Assembly: GCA_031546845.1 (NCBI GenBank)
Contig: JAVBJT010000035.1
Location: 21,198 to 85,197, forward strand
Reading direction: 5' to 3'
Source of the DNA: Azoarcus sp031546845
GTDB lineage: Bacteria > Pseudomonadota > Gammaproteobacteria > Burkholderiales > Rhodocyclaceae
DNA length: 64,000 nt
Made by a program: the position numbers and the translations under genes. Shown here piece by piece: positions 31,237 to 39,388 of the stretch. Position 1 is the first letter of the stretch. Every line of letters begins with the position of its first letter. Below the pieces are notes generated by a model. The model was not told the DNA's origin. It made no database searches and worked only from the letters and a program-made list of their open reading frames with translations.

Positions 31237-32304
31237 CTAACCCCAAGAGTATCTGACTTTCAAGTTGTTTAGCTGTCTGACCGAGAATCTTCCAAGGTGC
31301 TGCAGTTGCCCCACAACAATACCTGGCGAAATTCCAATCTCACGCGCAAACCGCATAACCACCCTGCCATCGAGTGGCAGGGAACGCATAGCGGCTTGAT
31401 GCTCTGGGGGTATCAGCATATTGGACGAAAAACTATTTGCTTCCTCTTCTTCATTCCCAGAGCAAAACTCACCTCCTTCCAGAAACAGCGCTCTTGTGTC
31501 GTGAAGGATCAGATGGCCTGCTTCATGGAAGAAAGTGAACCAGAAGTGATCATCGGAAAGATATCTGAAACTAAGCATTAAAAGCGCTTTGTCAGGCGCA
31601 ATGAGGCGGGTTGCGCCGCTTGCACGACATCCTTTCGGTGCTCGTGCAATCACAACAGCAACGCCACATTCGGCACAAATATTTTCCAATCGTGGAATAA
31701 ATTTGGAAGGGTCCTTTATACGGGTTAATGCCCGCAGGCTTGGAAGGGCTTTACAAAATTGATCCCGATTCCATTTCCCGCACTCAATCTTCGCGGCCTC
31801 GATCTCGCCCTTCCTTAACCAAGCCAGGACGGCACCTTCCGCTGAAGTAAATGTCTCAGACGTCCGGAAAGCAGCTAATCTAGCGGCCCCTTCATACTTC
31901 TCATACCATTCCGAAACAGTAGGTACATCGAAATACTCTAGGCAAGTATTTATACTATCTCTCGTAGCTTGAACCTGCCGTAACCATCCGTACCGTATCA
32001 TGTCAGCGACGGGTATTCCCTTAAGCCACTGTTCACTAACAGTTTGTCTAGAAAGGGACTCACGAAACTGCTGCTCTCGCGAAAGCCAAAAGTTCGTAGT
32101 GGCGCCTAATACTTTTGAAAGACTACTCGCAATTTCCTCGGTTATTGGTAGCGAGCCGTCTAGCAATTGTTCCGTGTAGTAGTTTGGCCAGCCAATTTCA
32201 CGTGCAAAATCGCCGACCGATCGTCCTCGCTCCTCAAGGAGATCCTTAATTGTTGCGCCTGGAGGAGAAGCCCACTCTGGTAGGAAACTGGTTGTCTCAA
32301 TCAC
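31237..32304 (-). CDS. HigA-type antitoxin fused to an ImmA/IrrE metallopeptidase domain
   Basis: The 355-residue protein has an N-terminal helix-turn-helix of the HigA/VapI kind (IKDLLEERGRSVGDFAREIG, then ITEEIASSLSKVLGATTNFWL). It ends in an ImmA/IrrE zinc-peptidase domain with FFHEAGHLILH (HExxH at about 260-264) and NSFSSNMLIP. The start is the GTG at 32304, which overlaps the upstream toxin stop codon as GTGA and has GGAG upstream. It should neutralise the toxin of 32301-32630 and repress the pair. The peptidase domain may cleave or sense an inducer; such long HigA-ImmA fusions are known in other genomes. Confidence 0.8.
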   Translation of the reverse strand: MIETTSFLPEWASPPGATIKDLLEERGRSVGDFAREIGWPNYYTEQLLDGSLPITEEIASSLSKVLGATTNFWLSREQQFRESLSRQTVSEQWLKGIPVADMIRYGWLRQVQATRDSINTCLEYFDVPTVSEWYEKYEGAARLAAFRTSETFTSAEGAVLAWLRKGEIEAAKIECGKWNRDQFCKALPSLRALTRIKDPSKFIPRLENICAECGVAVVIARAPKGCRASGATRLIAPDKALLMLSFRYLSDDHFWFTFFHEAGHLILHDTRALFLEGGEFCSGNEEEEANSFSSNMLIPPEHQAAMRSLPLDGRVVMRFAREIGISPGIVVGQLQHLGRFSVRQLNNLKVRYSWG

Positions 32305-32630
32305 GACTGTTTCTCCAACCGAAGAATCTTGATACGTCTGGTCCGTGCCCAATCGATCTCGCCGTTGTCCAGCGTGCGGCTCTCCACATGGCCTGATGCA
32401 AAGAATAGTTGCCACCCATCAGTCAAATCCACCACGATCTGAGTTTGATGATCGTGATGCTGGCGGAGGTTCCCTGCAAACCCGAGCAGGTCAGATACTG
32501 CAGACGCGGCAGCAATATCTGCCAACCGCTGCTTCAACTTCCCGGCGGCCCGGAGGCCGAGTTTTTGCACGGCTTTGAGTTCGTTCAAGCACTGCTCTCG
32601 GAGTTCACGCTCAGCAAACGCCAGTTCCAA
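32301..32630 (-). CDS. HigB/RelE-like toxin of a type II toxin-antitoxin pair
   Basis: The 109-residue protein starts at a TTG with AAAGGA upstream and reads LELAFAERELREQCLNE, the usual N-terminus of HigB-like proteins. It ends in RRIKILRLEKQ. WQLFFASGHVE is the central RelE-fold strand region. RelE-fold toxins of this group cut mRNA on the ribosome. It overlaps the HigA-ImmA antitoxin gene by 4 nt, toxin first, the normal hig order. The longer frame to 32720 lacks a ribosome site. Confidence 0.72.
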   Translation of the reverse strand: MELAFAERELREQCLNELKAVQKLGLRAAGKLKQRLADIAAASAVSDLLGFAGNLRQHHDHQTQIVVDLTDGWQLFFASGHVESRTLDNGEIDWARTRRIKILRLEKQS

Positions 32631-32823
32631 GGTTTCAGGTCCTTTGTTACGGCAGCTCTTTGTGAGGAGTTGGGACGATGGCATCGCCCTAATTTGGTAA
32701 ATCATACCGCCTCGGCGCACTCGCCGGCTTGGCTGTCTTCAGCGGCATGTCACCGCTAACAATTGCAACCGCGCTGTGTATCCTCATCACGTGACCGCTT
32801 AATCACGCCAGAGCGTAGGAGTC

Positions 32824-33135
32824 ATGAAAATGAACACATCCATCATCGAAGCGCTGGCTAGCGCTTGGTCGCGGGCCGCCGAAGCAGAGAAGCTTCCACC
32901 CACTTACGAAGGCACGGCGACACCGGAGGCACATCGGGCCTGCGAGGCGATTCAGGAGCGGATTCGGGAGCACATCGTCGCTACCAACGACATTCGGCTA
33001 TTTGGCCTCTTGCATCTTCTAGGCCAAGCGTCGCTGCGCATGGAACAAGTGGTGTGGCCGGAAGAGTATGAGCGAATGAGACGCGAGGTGGAAGAAGCCC
33101 TGCGGGAAGTCGACGACCCAAACGCTAAAGCATAG
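32824..33135 (+). CDS. Small helical protein of unknown function
   Basis: The 103-residue, highly charged protein is predicted to be nearly all helix (RIREHIVATNDIRLFGLLHL, then MRREVEEALREVDD). I do not recognise a family. TAGGAG lies 4 nt before the ATG at 32824. The last 35 nt of the coding part recur as a fragment at 34077-34111 in the same orientation, which shows that this gene was involved in rearrangement or duplication within the element. Confidence 0.6.
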   Translation: MKMNTSIIEALASAWSRAAEAEKLPPTYEGTATPEAHRACEAIQERIREHIVATNDIRLFGLLHLLGQASLRMEQVVWPEEYERMRREVEEALREVDDPNAKA

Positions 33136-33139
33136 AAAC

Positions 33140-33766
33140 TTACGTCACCGCCCACTGCCCTCCATCGAAGCAAGCGATAACACCAACGCAGTTGCCGACC
33201 GGACTCTCACGATCAAGCCGCCGAAAGGCCTTCATGAACTCTTGGCTGGCCAGAATACCGGGCTCTTGCATCACCCAGCGCATCGCTTGAATGAACTGGC
33301 CGTGTCCGAATAGTACAACCTGCTCTGCGCCTTGTTGCCCCAGCGCGGCCAGCTCAACGACTGCCCACCGGACCCGTACCAGGAAAGCAGAGAAGGACTC
33401 AGCTTCTGGCCCATCAACATAATCCGGATCCGCCGCATCCCAATATGCCTTCACCCAACCGAGTCGTTCGGTACCCGTAGTGCCCCTGCAGCGCTCAGGG
33501 CATAGGTAGGTAAACTCGTGAATCGGCCATTCGTCGGCCGATACTCCCGGAAAACGCGAAATGACCGGGGCAGCCGTCTGCTTGGCACGGCGGTACGATG
33601 AAACGATGATCCTATCGGGAACAAAAGACAGCGTGCTCGCCAGGTAGTCAGCCTGAGACAAACCAAGTTCAGTCAGGGGAATGGACGCCGGATCATCGGA
33701 AGCCTGGCCCGCGTTTGCAGCACTCTCCCCATGCCGGATCAGATGAACAACTAGCGAACAATCCAT
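33140..33766 (-). CDS. Histidine phosphatase family protein
   Basis: The 208-residue protein starts with VVHLIRHGESAANAG, the catalytic RHGE motif, followed by LTELGLSQADYLA. It has VVLFGHGQFIQAMRW late in the chain with the second catalytic histidine. These are hallmarks of the phosphoglycerate-mutase-like branch. The substrate is unknown. Phosphatases and RNA- or signal-cleaving enzymes of this family occur in mobile elements. It converges with the 103-residue gene, with 4 bp between stops. Confidence 0.8.
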   Translation of the reverse strand: MDCSLVVHLIRHGESAANAGQASDDPASIPLTELGLSQADYLASTLSFVPDRIIVSSYRRAKQTAAPVISRFPGVSADEWPIHEFTYLCPERCRGTTGTERLGWVKAYWDAADPDYVDGPEAESFSAFLVRVRWAVVELAALGQQGAEQVVLFGHGQFIQAMRWVMQEPGILASQEFMKAFRRLDRESPVGNCVGVIACFDGGQWAVT

Positions 33767-33825
33767 ACAGTAGTGATTCCTGGAAGCCCCCGACCCTCAA
33801 ACACCATCTCATACTTCTCCTGCGC

Positions 33826-34070
33826 TTTCATGGCTGTCGGTTCTCGCAAGCGCCGCCCTTGAAGACACCTTTAGATGATACCGAACAGCATCGTAGGACA
33901 AGGGCTGAACACTATTTCTGCTCACAAAAAGGCCAGACCCATCCCCCTGGGGCAAGCCGATCCAGCGCCTGAATAGAGCCGCAAGACGCCCTTCCACATG
34001 AAGATCGCGCACTCCATCCAGGCCATAGGATGATTGCCTCCAGTCCATCCGCCACATCTGCAGCCAACCC
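33826..34070 (-). pseudogene. Decayed copy of the 3' end of the zinc-ribbon transposition gene
   Basis: About 245 bp align with the last 245-270 bp of the intact gene at 35818-37437, in the same orientation, with roughly 80 percent identity by eye. GRLAALFRRWIGLPQGDGSG and NSVQPLSYDAVRYHLKVSSR are shared. A few bases are missing within the phrase GLLFVGRN (GLFVSRN here) and a larger indel lies upstream, so it is not a working gene. At 34077-34111 it abuts a plus-strand fragment of the 3' end of the 32824-33135 gene. The two tniE copies are direct repeats that flank the 34.1-35.8 kb cargo module. Confidence 0.88.
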
Positions 34071-34076
34071 GTGACG

Positions 34077-34111
34077 TGGAAGAAGCCCTACGGGAAGTCG
34101 ACGACCCCAGG
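34077..34111 (+). repeat. Duplicated fragment of the 3' end of the 103-residue gene
   Basis: About 35 nt beginning GTGGAAGAAGCCCTACGGGA match 33088-33121 with only one or two differences. The gene body upstream of it is absent, so this is a leftover of rearrangement. Confidence 0.8.
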
Positions 34112-34174
34112 TTGATCGGTTTTAACGCCATCAAATTGGATGTACATTCTATGGTCTTTTAAACGGAGATCATC

Positions 34175-34525
34175 ATGATCATCCCGCCTTTTAATGCACG
34201 CTCCTTCGCTGAACTCTCGAAGCGGCCAGAGGGCGAAAAACTCTGGCTGTTTTTAAACAACGAGCACGCAAAGATCAAGATGATGACGGCGTCCGATCAC
34301 GATCGGCCTGCGTTGGAAGCCGTGGCCAAGGACCTTATCAACAAGTTCGGCGACCAGTTCGCCAAGAGCTACCCGCACCATGATCGATTCAAGCAAATGG
34401 CCGGAGCGATGACTAGGCAGGTCATGGAGACCGCCGGATATGTCTTGGTGTGCCGTGGTGTACCGTTGTTATCGGGCGCACCGTTTTCTCGTGCATCGAA
34501 GTATCACAAGCGCGACACAGTCTAG
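34175..34525 (+). CDS. Small cargo protein of unknown function
   Basis: This 116-residue protein (MIIPPFNARSFAELSKRPEG and so on) has alternating charged helices (KLWLFLNNEHAKIKMM, ALEAVAKDLINKFGDQF) and no motif I can name. CGGAG stands 8 nt before the ATG at 34175. It is the first gene of the module bounded by the two copies of the tniE 3' end and points towards the NlpC/P60-like gene on the opposite strand. Confidence 0.55.
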   Translation: MIIPPFNARSFAELSKRPEGEKLWLFLNNEHAKIKMMTASDHDRPALEAVAKDLINKFGDQFAKSYPHHDRFKQMAGAMTRQVMETAGYVLVCRGVPLLSGAPFSRASKYHKRDTV

Positions 34526-34630
34526 TTCCACAGCTGACGCCTCTCCACAGACATGTGGTTCGCCGACGTAACGCGATACTCTTGCGCTGGGCGATATCGG
34601 TGGTGACGTTGACTTGGTATCCGTGCGCGC

Positions 34631-35626
34631 TCACTTTGGACGAGATGCTAGCCATCCTCGAGCAACGTTAACTCGCGCTCGGTGGCTTCCGACCACGTTC
34701 TCATACAGCAGAACAATGGCTACGAGCGACTTCAACGGGAATTGTCTAGCCAAGTTTTCGACAGCTGCAAGGTATTTTTCCCAATGTTTGAAGGTGCCGG
34801 CATCGTCATCTGCAAGCAACTTTTCGCAATAACCGCGAACATCGTCCTCAATTTTGTTCTTCTCGGAAAAAACCTCCATTTCATCTTGGTCATAGCGCCA
34901 TGGAAAGCGCTCAGGCTGTTCGCGCCAATGATCTAAATAGCCGGAGGAGGCTAGGGCTTCGAGGAAGATATCGTCCTCCTCCGGGTTTTCAACCAAAAAT
35001 AGGAGGGCATCCTCGACAGACTGAATCTTTGGCGAGAGCTTTCTGACCTTCTCCAGAAAGTCATTCGTCACGCGCATCATGACTTCCGCGCCCTTAGGCT
35101 GCGCCTCAATGCCACGGCATTCCTCGTCCGAAATGCTGACTGCCGGACTGGAGAGCAGGGATAGGAGGGGCGACTCCTTGAGATGTTGAGGCGTACAGAA
35201 GTCTGGATTCTCGACTAGCTTAATGTCGGCATCGGCATACGCGCGGGCGACGAGGCGCGAGCAGAATTGCTTGCTGCTACCCTCACGGCGAGGAGCCTTG
35301 AGGGCCCGCATGGCTTCGATGACACTATATTGCGTTCCGATTTCCGCCCGAGCGTATGCGATGATCTTGCCCAATTGTTCCGCAGTCAATGGATGTTTCG
35401 GACGCAACGCGTAGATAGCACATTTGTCGTCATATAGCATCTTCTGCAGGTTGTGCGCGTGCACACCCTCGCTGGTCGAATCAATGACCGAGCCGGAAGC
35501 GACGTATAGCATCGCGTGCGAAATGTCACTTTTCGTCCCAAAGCGAACGGACCAGCTTTCAGCGGCAAGGCTAGTCGTTAAAAGGATGTCACCAAGCCTG
35601 AGTTGGCTGTAGTCAATCTTCTTCAT
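34631..35626 (-). CDS. YiiX/NlpC-P60-like cysteine hydrolase
   Basis: The 331-residue protein has the permuted NlpC/P60 (YaeF/YiiX) arrangement: LRLGDILLTTS at 9-19, the catalytic histidine in SDISHAMLYV (His37) and the nucleophile in KQFCSRLVARAY (Cys122). The C-terminal 170 residues are acidic and helical, with no known domain. Members hydrolyse amide or thioester bonds in peptides or lipids; some sit in toxin or defence loci. No signal peptide is present, so it acts in the cytoplasm. It lies as single-gene cargo just left of the transposition operon. Confidence 0.7.
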   Translation of the reverse strand: MKKIDYSQLRLGDILLTTSLAAESWSVRFGTKSDISHAMLYVASGSVIDSTSEGVHAHNLQKMLYDDKCAIYALRPKHPLTAEQLGKIIAYARAEIGTQYSVIEAMRALKAPRREGSSKQFCSRLVARAYADADIKLVENPDFCTPQHLKESPLLSLLSSPAVSISDEECRGIEAQPKGAEVMMRVTNDFLEKVRKLSPKIQSVEDALLFLVENPEEDDIFLEALASSGYLDHWREQPERFPWRYDQDEMEVFSEKNKIEDDVRGYCEKLLADDDAGTFKHWEKYLAAVENLARQFPLKSLVAIVLLYENVVGSHRARVNVARGWLASRPK

Positions 35627-35817
35627 GGGCCCTCCCTGCTATTTGAAGTCGTGTTTTTAAGATTATGCTTATTCGGGTGACTGCAAATCATTCGTACGCG
35701 GCTAGTTGGCGAGGTTCCGTAATGAGTCGTTTTACTGCTCGCTGACTATGCCGATATCCCGACAGATCATGAGTTGTCAAAACTGTTGATCATATCGAAC
35801 TGAACCAAGATCAGCGC

Positions 35818-37437
35818 TTATGCTTCTCGTGCGCGTTCACGGCTGTCGGTACTCGCCGACACCGCCCTGGAGGAAACCTTCAGATGATACCGAACGGCAT
35901 CGTAGGACAAAGGCTGCACGCTATTTCTGCCCACAAAAAGGAGGCCAGACCCATCCCCCTGGGGCAAGCCGATCCAGCGACTGAATAGAGCCGCAAGACG
36001 CCCTGCCAGACGAATATCGCGCACTCCAGGCCATAACACGATTGCCCTTGGTGTTTCCGTCACGTCTGCAGCCGACAGCGCCAAAACGTCCTTGATCGGC
36101 ACTTGGTAAAGAGCGGCCAACAAGGCTGCAAGCAACGCTTTAGCCCGCCGTCCATCGGTCTCAGCATCAAGCAGCCGAGTCAGGGACTGAACCCGCTGTA
36201 CCAGCGTCCGGTCCTTCTTTGAGAGAGGCGCGCCGGCCTTCTTCCGCAATTCGAGGGCTATCCCCGAGCCATCCCGCAAGTGCCGGATAAAGGCGCTCAG
36301 ATTGGCTGCCTGTCCTGGGTGGCGCTTCAGATATCGGTCCAAGTGCGCCTGGATGAGCGCACCCAGTGAATCCACGCCGGCCATTTCAAGAAGGCCCCCA
36401 GCGGCTGTCTGATACATCCTCACCGTCTTTCGCTTCAGCGGCGGCGGCCCACACCGCTCCAGTTCGTCAACGTACCGCTGCAGGCCTGCGGCCCAGGGCT
36501 GGCCGCGCCATGTCTGCGCTTGCTGATCGATGCGTCGCGTCTCGATCATGTCTTCCAGAGCGGAGGCGTCCCATTCAAGTGCAAGCCGCTCACATAAGAA
36601 TGAAACGGCAAGAAAGCCCCGTCTCAGCCCTTCCGCTTCAAAAATCTCGAACAGCCGACGTTGGGTTACTTCTCCAGGCGCCGCACAGTTACCGTCAATC
36701 TCGGCAAAGAAAACGGCGTACTGGTCAATCCTGGCGGTCATATTGCCTGCCGCCTTGCGCAATCCCTCCCAGGCGCAGAAGCCCTCGAACAAGGACCGCA
36801 CCCACGGCCGCTCCAGCAATTCCACGTTGAGCCTCACCCGGCGACGGATCCGGTCCTTCAAGGAACAGTCCGCGCACGGCGACAACCCACCTCCCGGAAC
36901 ACTGATGCCGCAAGCAGGGCAGGAATGCCGCACCGGCTCATCGGCCGCACACTGGCGACACACAGGGCGGTCTGCCTCGTCACGCCGTTCCACTTTGCGG
37001 TAGCGGCGGCAGACGCTACAGGTCTCGCAATCCTGGTTACGGCACCGGTCACACACCAGCTCATCGAAGCCACGTCCCGGAGCCCGGCTGAGGCGCTGGG
37101 ACAGCCGCCCGCAGCTCGCACATGCCTTCGGCTCCGCGTAATAAGGCGCACAGGATGCGCAGACCGCCATACCGCTAACGATCCGGGCAGCCTTGTCGAC
37201 TGGTTTCCCACACCGACTACAGCACCGATCCTTGCGTTTGCATGTGGAACATACGGGATCACGACCATCCTTGCGAACCCGGGCTGGCCCACCGCATGCG
37301 GAACATTGAGCCTGCTTGAAGACCCGGCTGTAGCAGGTTCTGCAATATGCGAACCCATCCTCAACCCGGACTGCGCGGACCATCGGCTTTCCGCATTCGT
37401 CGCAACACCGTACTTTCTCCACGGCCGGATCAGTCAT
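35818..37437 (-). CDS. Multi-zinc-ribbon protein with integrase-like C-terminus (TniE-position gene)
   Basis: This 539-residue protein is the last gene of the transposition operon, overlapping tniQ by ATGA. The first 190 residues hold at least six CxxC pairs (CCDECGKPM, CSACGG, CSTCKRKDRC, CASCGRL, CSVCRRY, CPACG), a chain of zinc ribbons. The C-terminal half resembles a tyrosine recombinase: a core-binding-like helical region and LLAALLAALYQVPIKDVLAL. The catalytic arginine and the HxxR/Tyr motifs are not seen, so it is probably a DNA-binding accessory rather than an enzyme. In Tn6022-type elements a gene called tniE occupies this place. Its role in transposition is unproven. Confidence 0.7.
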   Translation of the reverse strand: MTDPAVEKVRCCDECGKPMVRAVRVEDGFAYCRTCYSRVFKQAQCSACGGPARVRKDGRDPVCSTCKRKDRCCSRCGKPVDKAARIVSGMAVCASCAPYYAEPKACASCGRLSQRLSRAPGRGFDELVCDRCRNQDCETCSVCRRYRKVERRDEADRPVCRQCAADEPVRHSCPACGISVPGGGLSPCADCSLKDRIRRRVRLNVELLERPWVRSLFEGFCAWEGLRKAAGNMTARIDQYAVFFAEIDGNCAAPGEVTQRRLFEIFEAEGLRRGFLAVSFLCERLALEWDASALEDMIETRRIDQQAQTWRGQPWAAGLQRYVDELERCGPPPLKRKTVRMYQTAAGGLLEMAGVDSLGALIQAHLDRYLKRHPGQAANLSAFIRHLRDGSGIALELRKKAGAPLSKKDRTLVQRVQSLTRLLDAETDGRRAKALLAALLAALYQVPIKDVLALSAADVTETPRAIVLWPGVRDIRLAGRLAALFSRWIGLPQGDGSGLLFVGRNSVQPLSYDAVRYHLKVSSRAVSASTDSRERAREA

Positions 37438-38501
37438 ACAAGTCCCACCAAAGCCTGAAGCCGTCGCGCCCGCAGAGCACGGTAGGCCTTCCTGTCCGTT
37501 CGCGCCAAGCGCAGGAGTTCGTCGTCGAATACCTTCGGTACGTACTGTCTGTCACGTTTAATTCCAGACGGGAGCCGTTCCACCTCCACCCGCAGCGGCG
37601 CCGGCTGCTTTAGCCGCAAAAACGCTCTCTGCGTCAGCCGAGCCGCACTGACACCCAACCGGAACGATAACGGCCAGTCAGCGAGCCAAACTGCCAAGGT
37701 CTCCATCAACAATGCGCGCTCCGTTGCCCGCGCATGCTCGAACTTCAACCTGTCGGCTGGCAAGGCAACCAAAGAAAGATGTAGCGCCTCTCGAATCATT
37801 GCATGTACAGACCGGACGGTAAGGATGGACAACAGGCTTCGCACCGAAGTGAAGATCTCCGACTGATTGAACGGCCCTGCGCCTTTCGAGGCCCCGGATA
37901 GAGCGTCCAGCAACCATCCCTGCCATTCCAGGACACCGGCAGGCGGCAGCTTCATACGTCCATCGCAACCTAAAAATGTACCGCATTGATGGCAACGGGA
38001 CGGATCACTCCACACAGAGCGGTGTGGCACCACCGGACTCCCGCACCCGGGACAAGCATCCAGAAGCGCGGCGTCATGCTCGGGGCAGACAAATACGAAA
38101 CCAAGCCGCCAAACCCGGCGGAACCAAGGACGCCCTTCGGCAAGACACACTGGACAGAACTGGAGGCCGTGACGTCGGCGCGTCCGATGGAAGACGCTGA
38201 CTGAGAGAAGCAGAGGCGTGTCGCCATTCTGGAGTGTGCATCCAAGGACACGGCGGAAAGGAAGCAGCGTGCTCGCCTCCAACCGCCCGGCTGGAACCCC
38301 GGCCAATATCTCAAGCTCATCGAGCCAGGCTTTGTCGGCTGTCCGATCCGTATCCCGATTCCAGAAATGCCTACCAGGCCAGTAATAGCTCAGGAAACGG
38401 TAGGGGGTCGTCCCATGAGCATACGCGTTGCGAATCAGGAAGGAGGAAAGCAGCTCGTCTTCGCGCAGCGGTACGCGGTACGGCCACGCCTCGCCGATCA
38501 T
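37434..38501 (-). CDS. tniQ: TniQ/TnsD-type target-site selection protein
   Basis: The 355-residue protein begins with the TniQ signature PLREDELLSSFLIRNAYAHG. Zinc ligands are seen as CPVCLAEG, then CPEHDAALLDACPGCGSP and a CHQCG pair. By analogy with TnsD it should bind the attachment site in comM and recruit the TnsC ATPase. It is much shorter than Tn7 TnsD (508 residues), in line with comM-type elements. The start at 38501 overlaps the tnsC stop as ATGA; the longer frame lies within tnsC. Confidence 0.88.
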   Translation of the reverse strand: MIGEAWPYRVPLREDELLSSFLIRNAYAHGTTPYRFLSYYWPGRHFWNRDTDRTADKAWLDELEILAGVPAGRLEASTLLPFRRVLGCTLQNGDTPLLLSVSVFHRTRRRHGLQFCPVCLAEGRPWFRRVWRLGFVFVCPEHDAALLDACPGCGSPVVPHRSVWSDPSRCHQCGTFLGCDGRMKLPPAGVLEWQGWLLDALSGASKGAGPFNQSEIFTSVRSLLSILTVRSVHAMIREALHLSLVALPADRLKFEHARATERALLMETLAVWLADWPLSFRLGVSAARLTQRAFLRLKQPAPLRVEVERLPSGIKRDRQYVPKVFDDELLRLARTDRKAYRALRARRLQALVGLV

Positions 38502-39388
38502 AGCGCCTGCGCTTGCTTCCCATAGTCGGACAGCTTGACCCAATCGATCTGGTCAAGCACCTTCAAGGTGATCTGCTCACTACGGTCTCTGATCGCCTGG
38601 ATCGTCGCTCGTCTGAGGATACGTGAGAGCCCACCAATCGTGCCGCCGCTCATGCCATGAAGCTTGATCGCCACCTCGCGGCTAATCAGGCTTGAAGGTT
38701 TGGCAAGCGGCAAAAGGCGCTCGAAACTCGCCAGCAGGCGTAGAAATTCGGCATTGAGTTGCCACCTGGGTAGCCCGAAGGGCTCGAAACGGCTGGAAAG
38801 CTGTGTATCGGTATGCAGCGCCCGAATCGCATCCCGGGTGCCAACAGCGACGATTGGAAGCCTGAGGTCATTGCTCAGATTCTTCATGACACCAAGAAAA
38901 TGGCGCTGTTGGCGCGCATGGCCATAGAGAACATTGTGAATCTCGTCGATCACCAGCATGCGGCATTGGACATACGTAAGGATCGAGTGGGCTTGGTTCT
39001 TCTTGCGCTGCACAGGATCCGAATCCCGGTGTGCGATCTTCAAAGCAAGCAAGAGTTCGGTCCAGAAACGGGCCTCAACGGGTTCCGAGGGCATGCCCAT
39101 GACCACCACTGGCATCAAAGGCTCGCCACCTGGCTGCGGCACCACCGGATGAAGTTCGCGGAACTGCTCGATGATCGTGGTCTTCCCATTGCCGCTTTCG
39201 CCGACCAGCAGGAGATTCGGCATCCGCAGCGTGCGTGGATGCGCAAGAAGATCCGAAAGTGAGCACAACGCCTCCTGAGCCTTCGTGTAGCCGATCCAGC
39301 GATCCTGCTGGGCAAAGGCAACGCGTTCTTCTGTCGGGAGGGACATAGCGCCGCGTATGGACGGCTCCAGGTGGTCCAGTTCGCTCAT
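38498..39388 (-). CDS. tnsC: TnsC/TniB-type AAA+ transposition regulator
   Basis: The 296-residue ATPase shows Walker A GESGNGKT at 63-70, Walker B LVIDE at 145-149 and a sensor-1 stretch PIVAVGTRDAIRAL. It should bridge the target-bound TniQ and the TnsAB transposase and impose target immunity. It is shorter than Tn7 TnsC (555) and close to TniB proteins. It overlaps tnsB and tniQ by 4 nt. Confidence 0.92.
   Translation of the reverse strand: MSELDHLEPSIRGAMSLPTEERVAFAQQDRWIGYTKAQEALCSLSDLLAHPRTLRMPNLLLVGESGNGKTTIIEQFRELHPVVPQPGGEPLMPVVVMGMPSEPVEARFWTELLLALKIAHRDSDPVQRKKNQAHSILTYVQCRMLVIDEIHNVLYGHARQQRHFLGVMKNLSNDLRLPIVAVGTRDAIRALHTDTQLSSRFEPFGLPRWQLNAEFLRLLASFERLLPLAKPSSLISREVAIKLHGMSGGTIGGLSRILRRATIQAIRDRSEQITLKVLDQIDWVKLSDYGKQAQAL

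Noticed and set aside
33922..34134. Minus-strand frame of 70 codons over the tniE scar
   Set aside because: It reads the duplicated fragments in the wrong frame, and the protein-level match to the tniE gene lies in the neighbouring frame.
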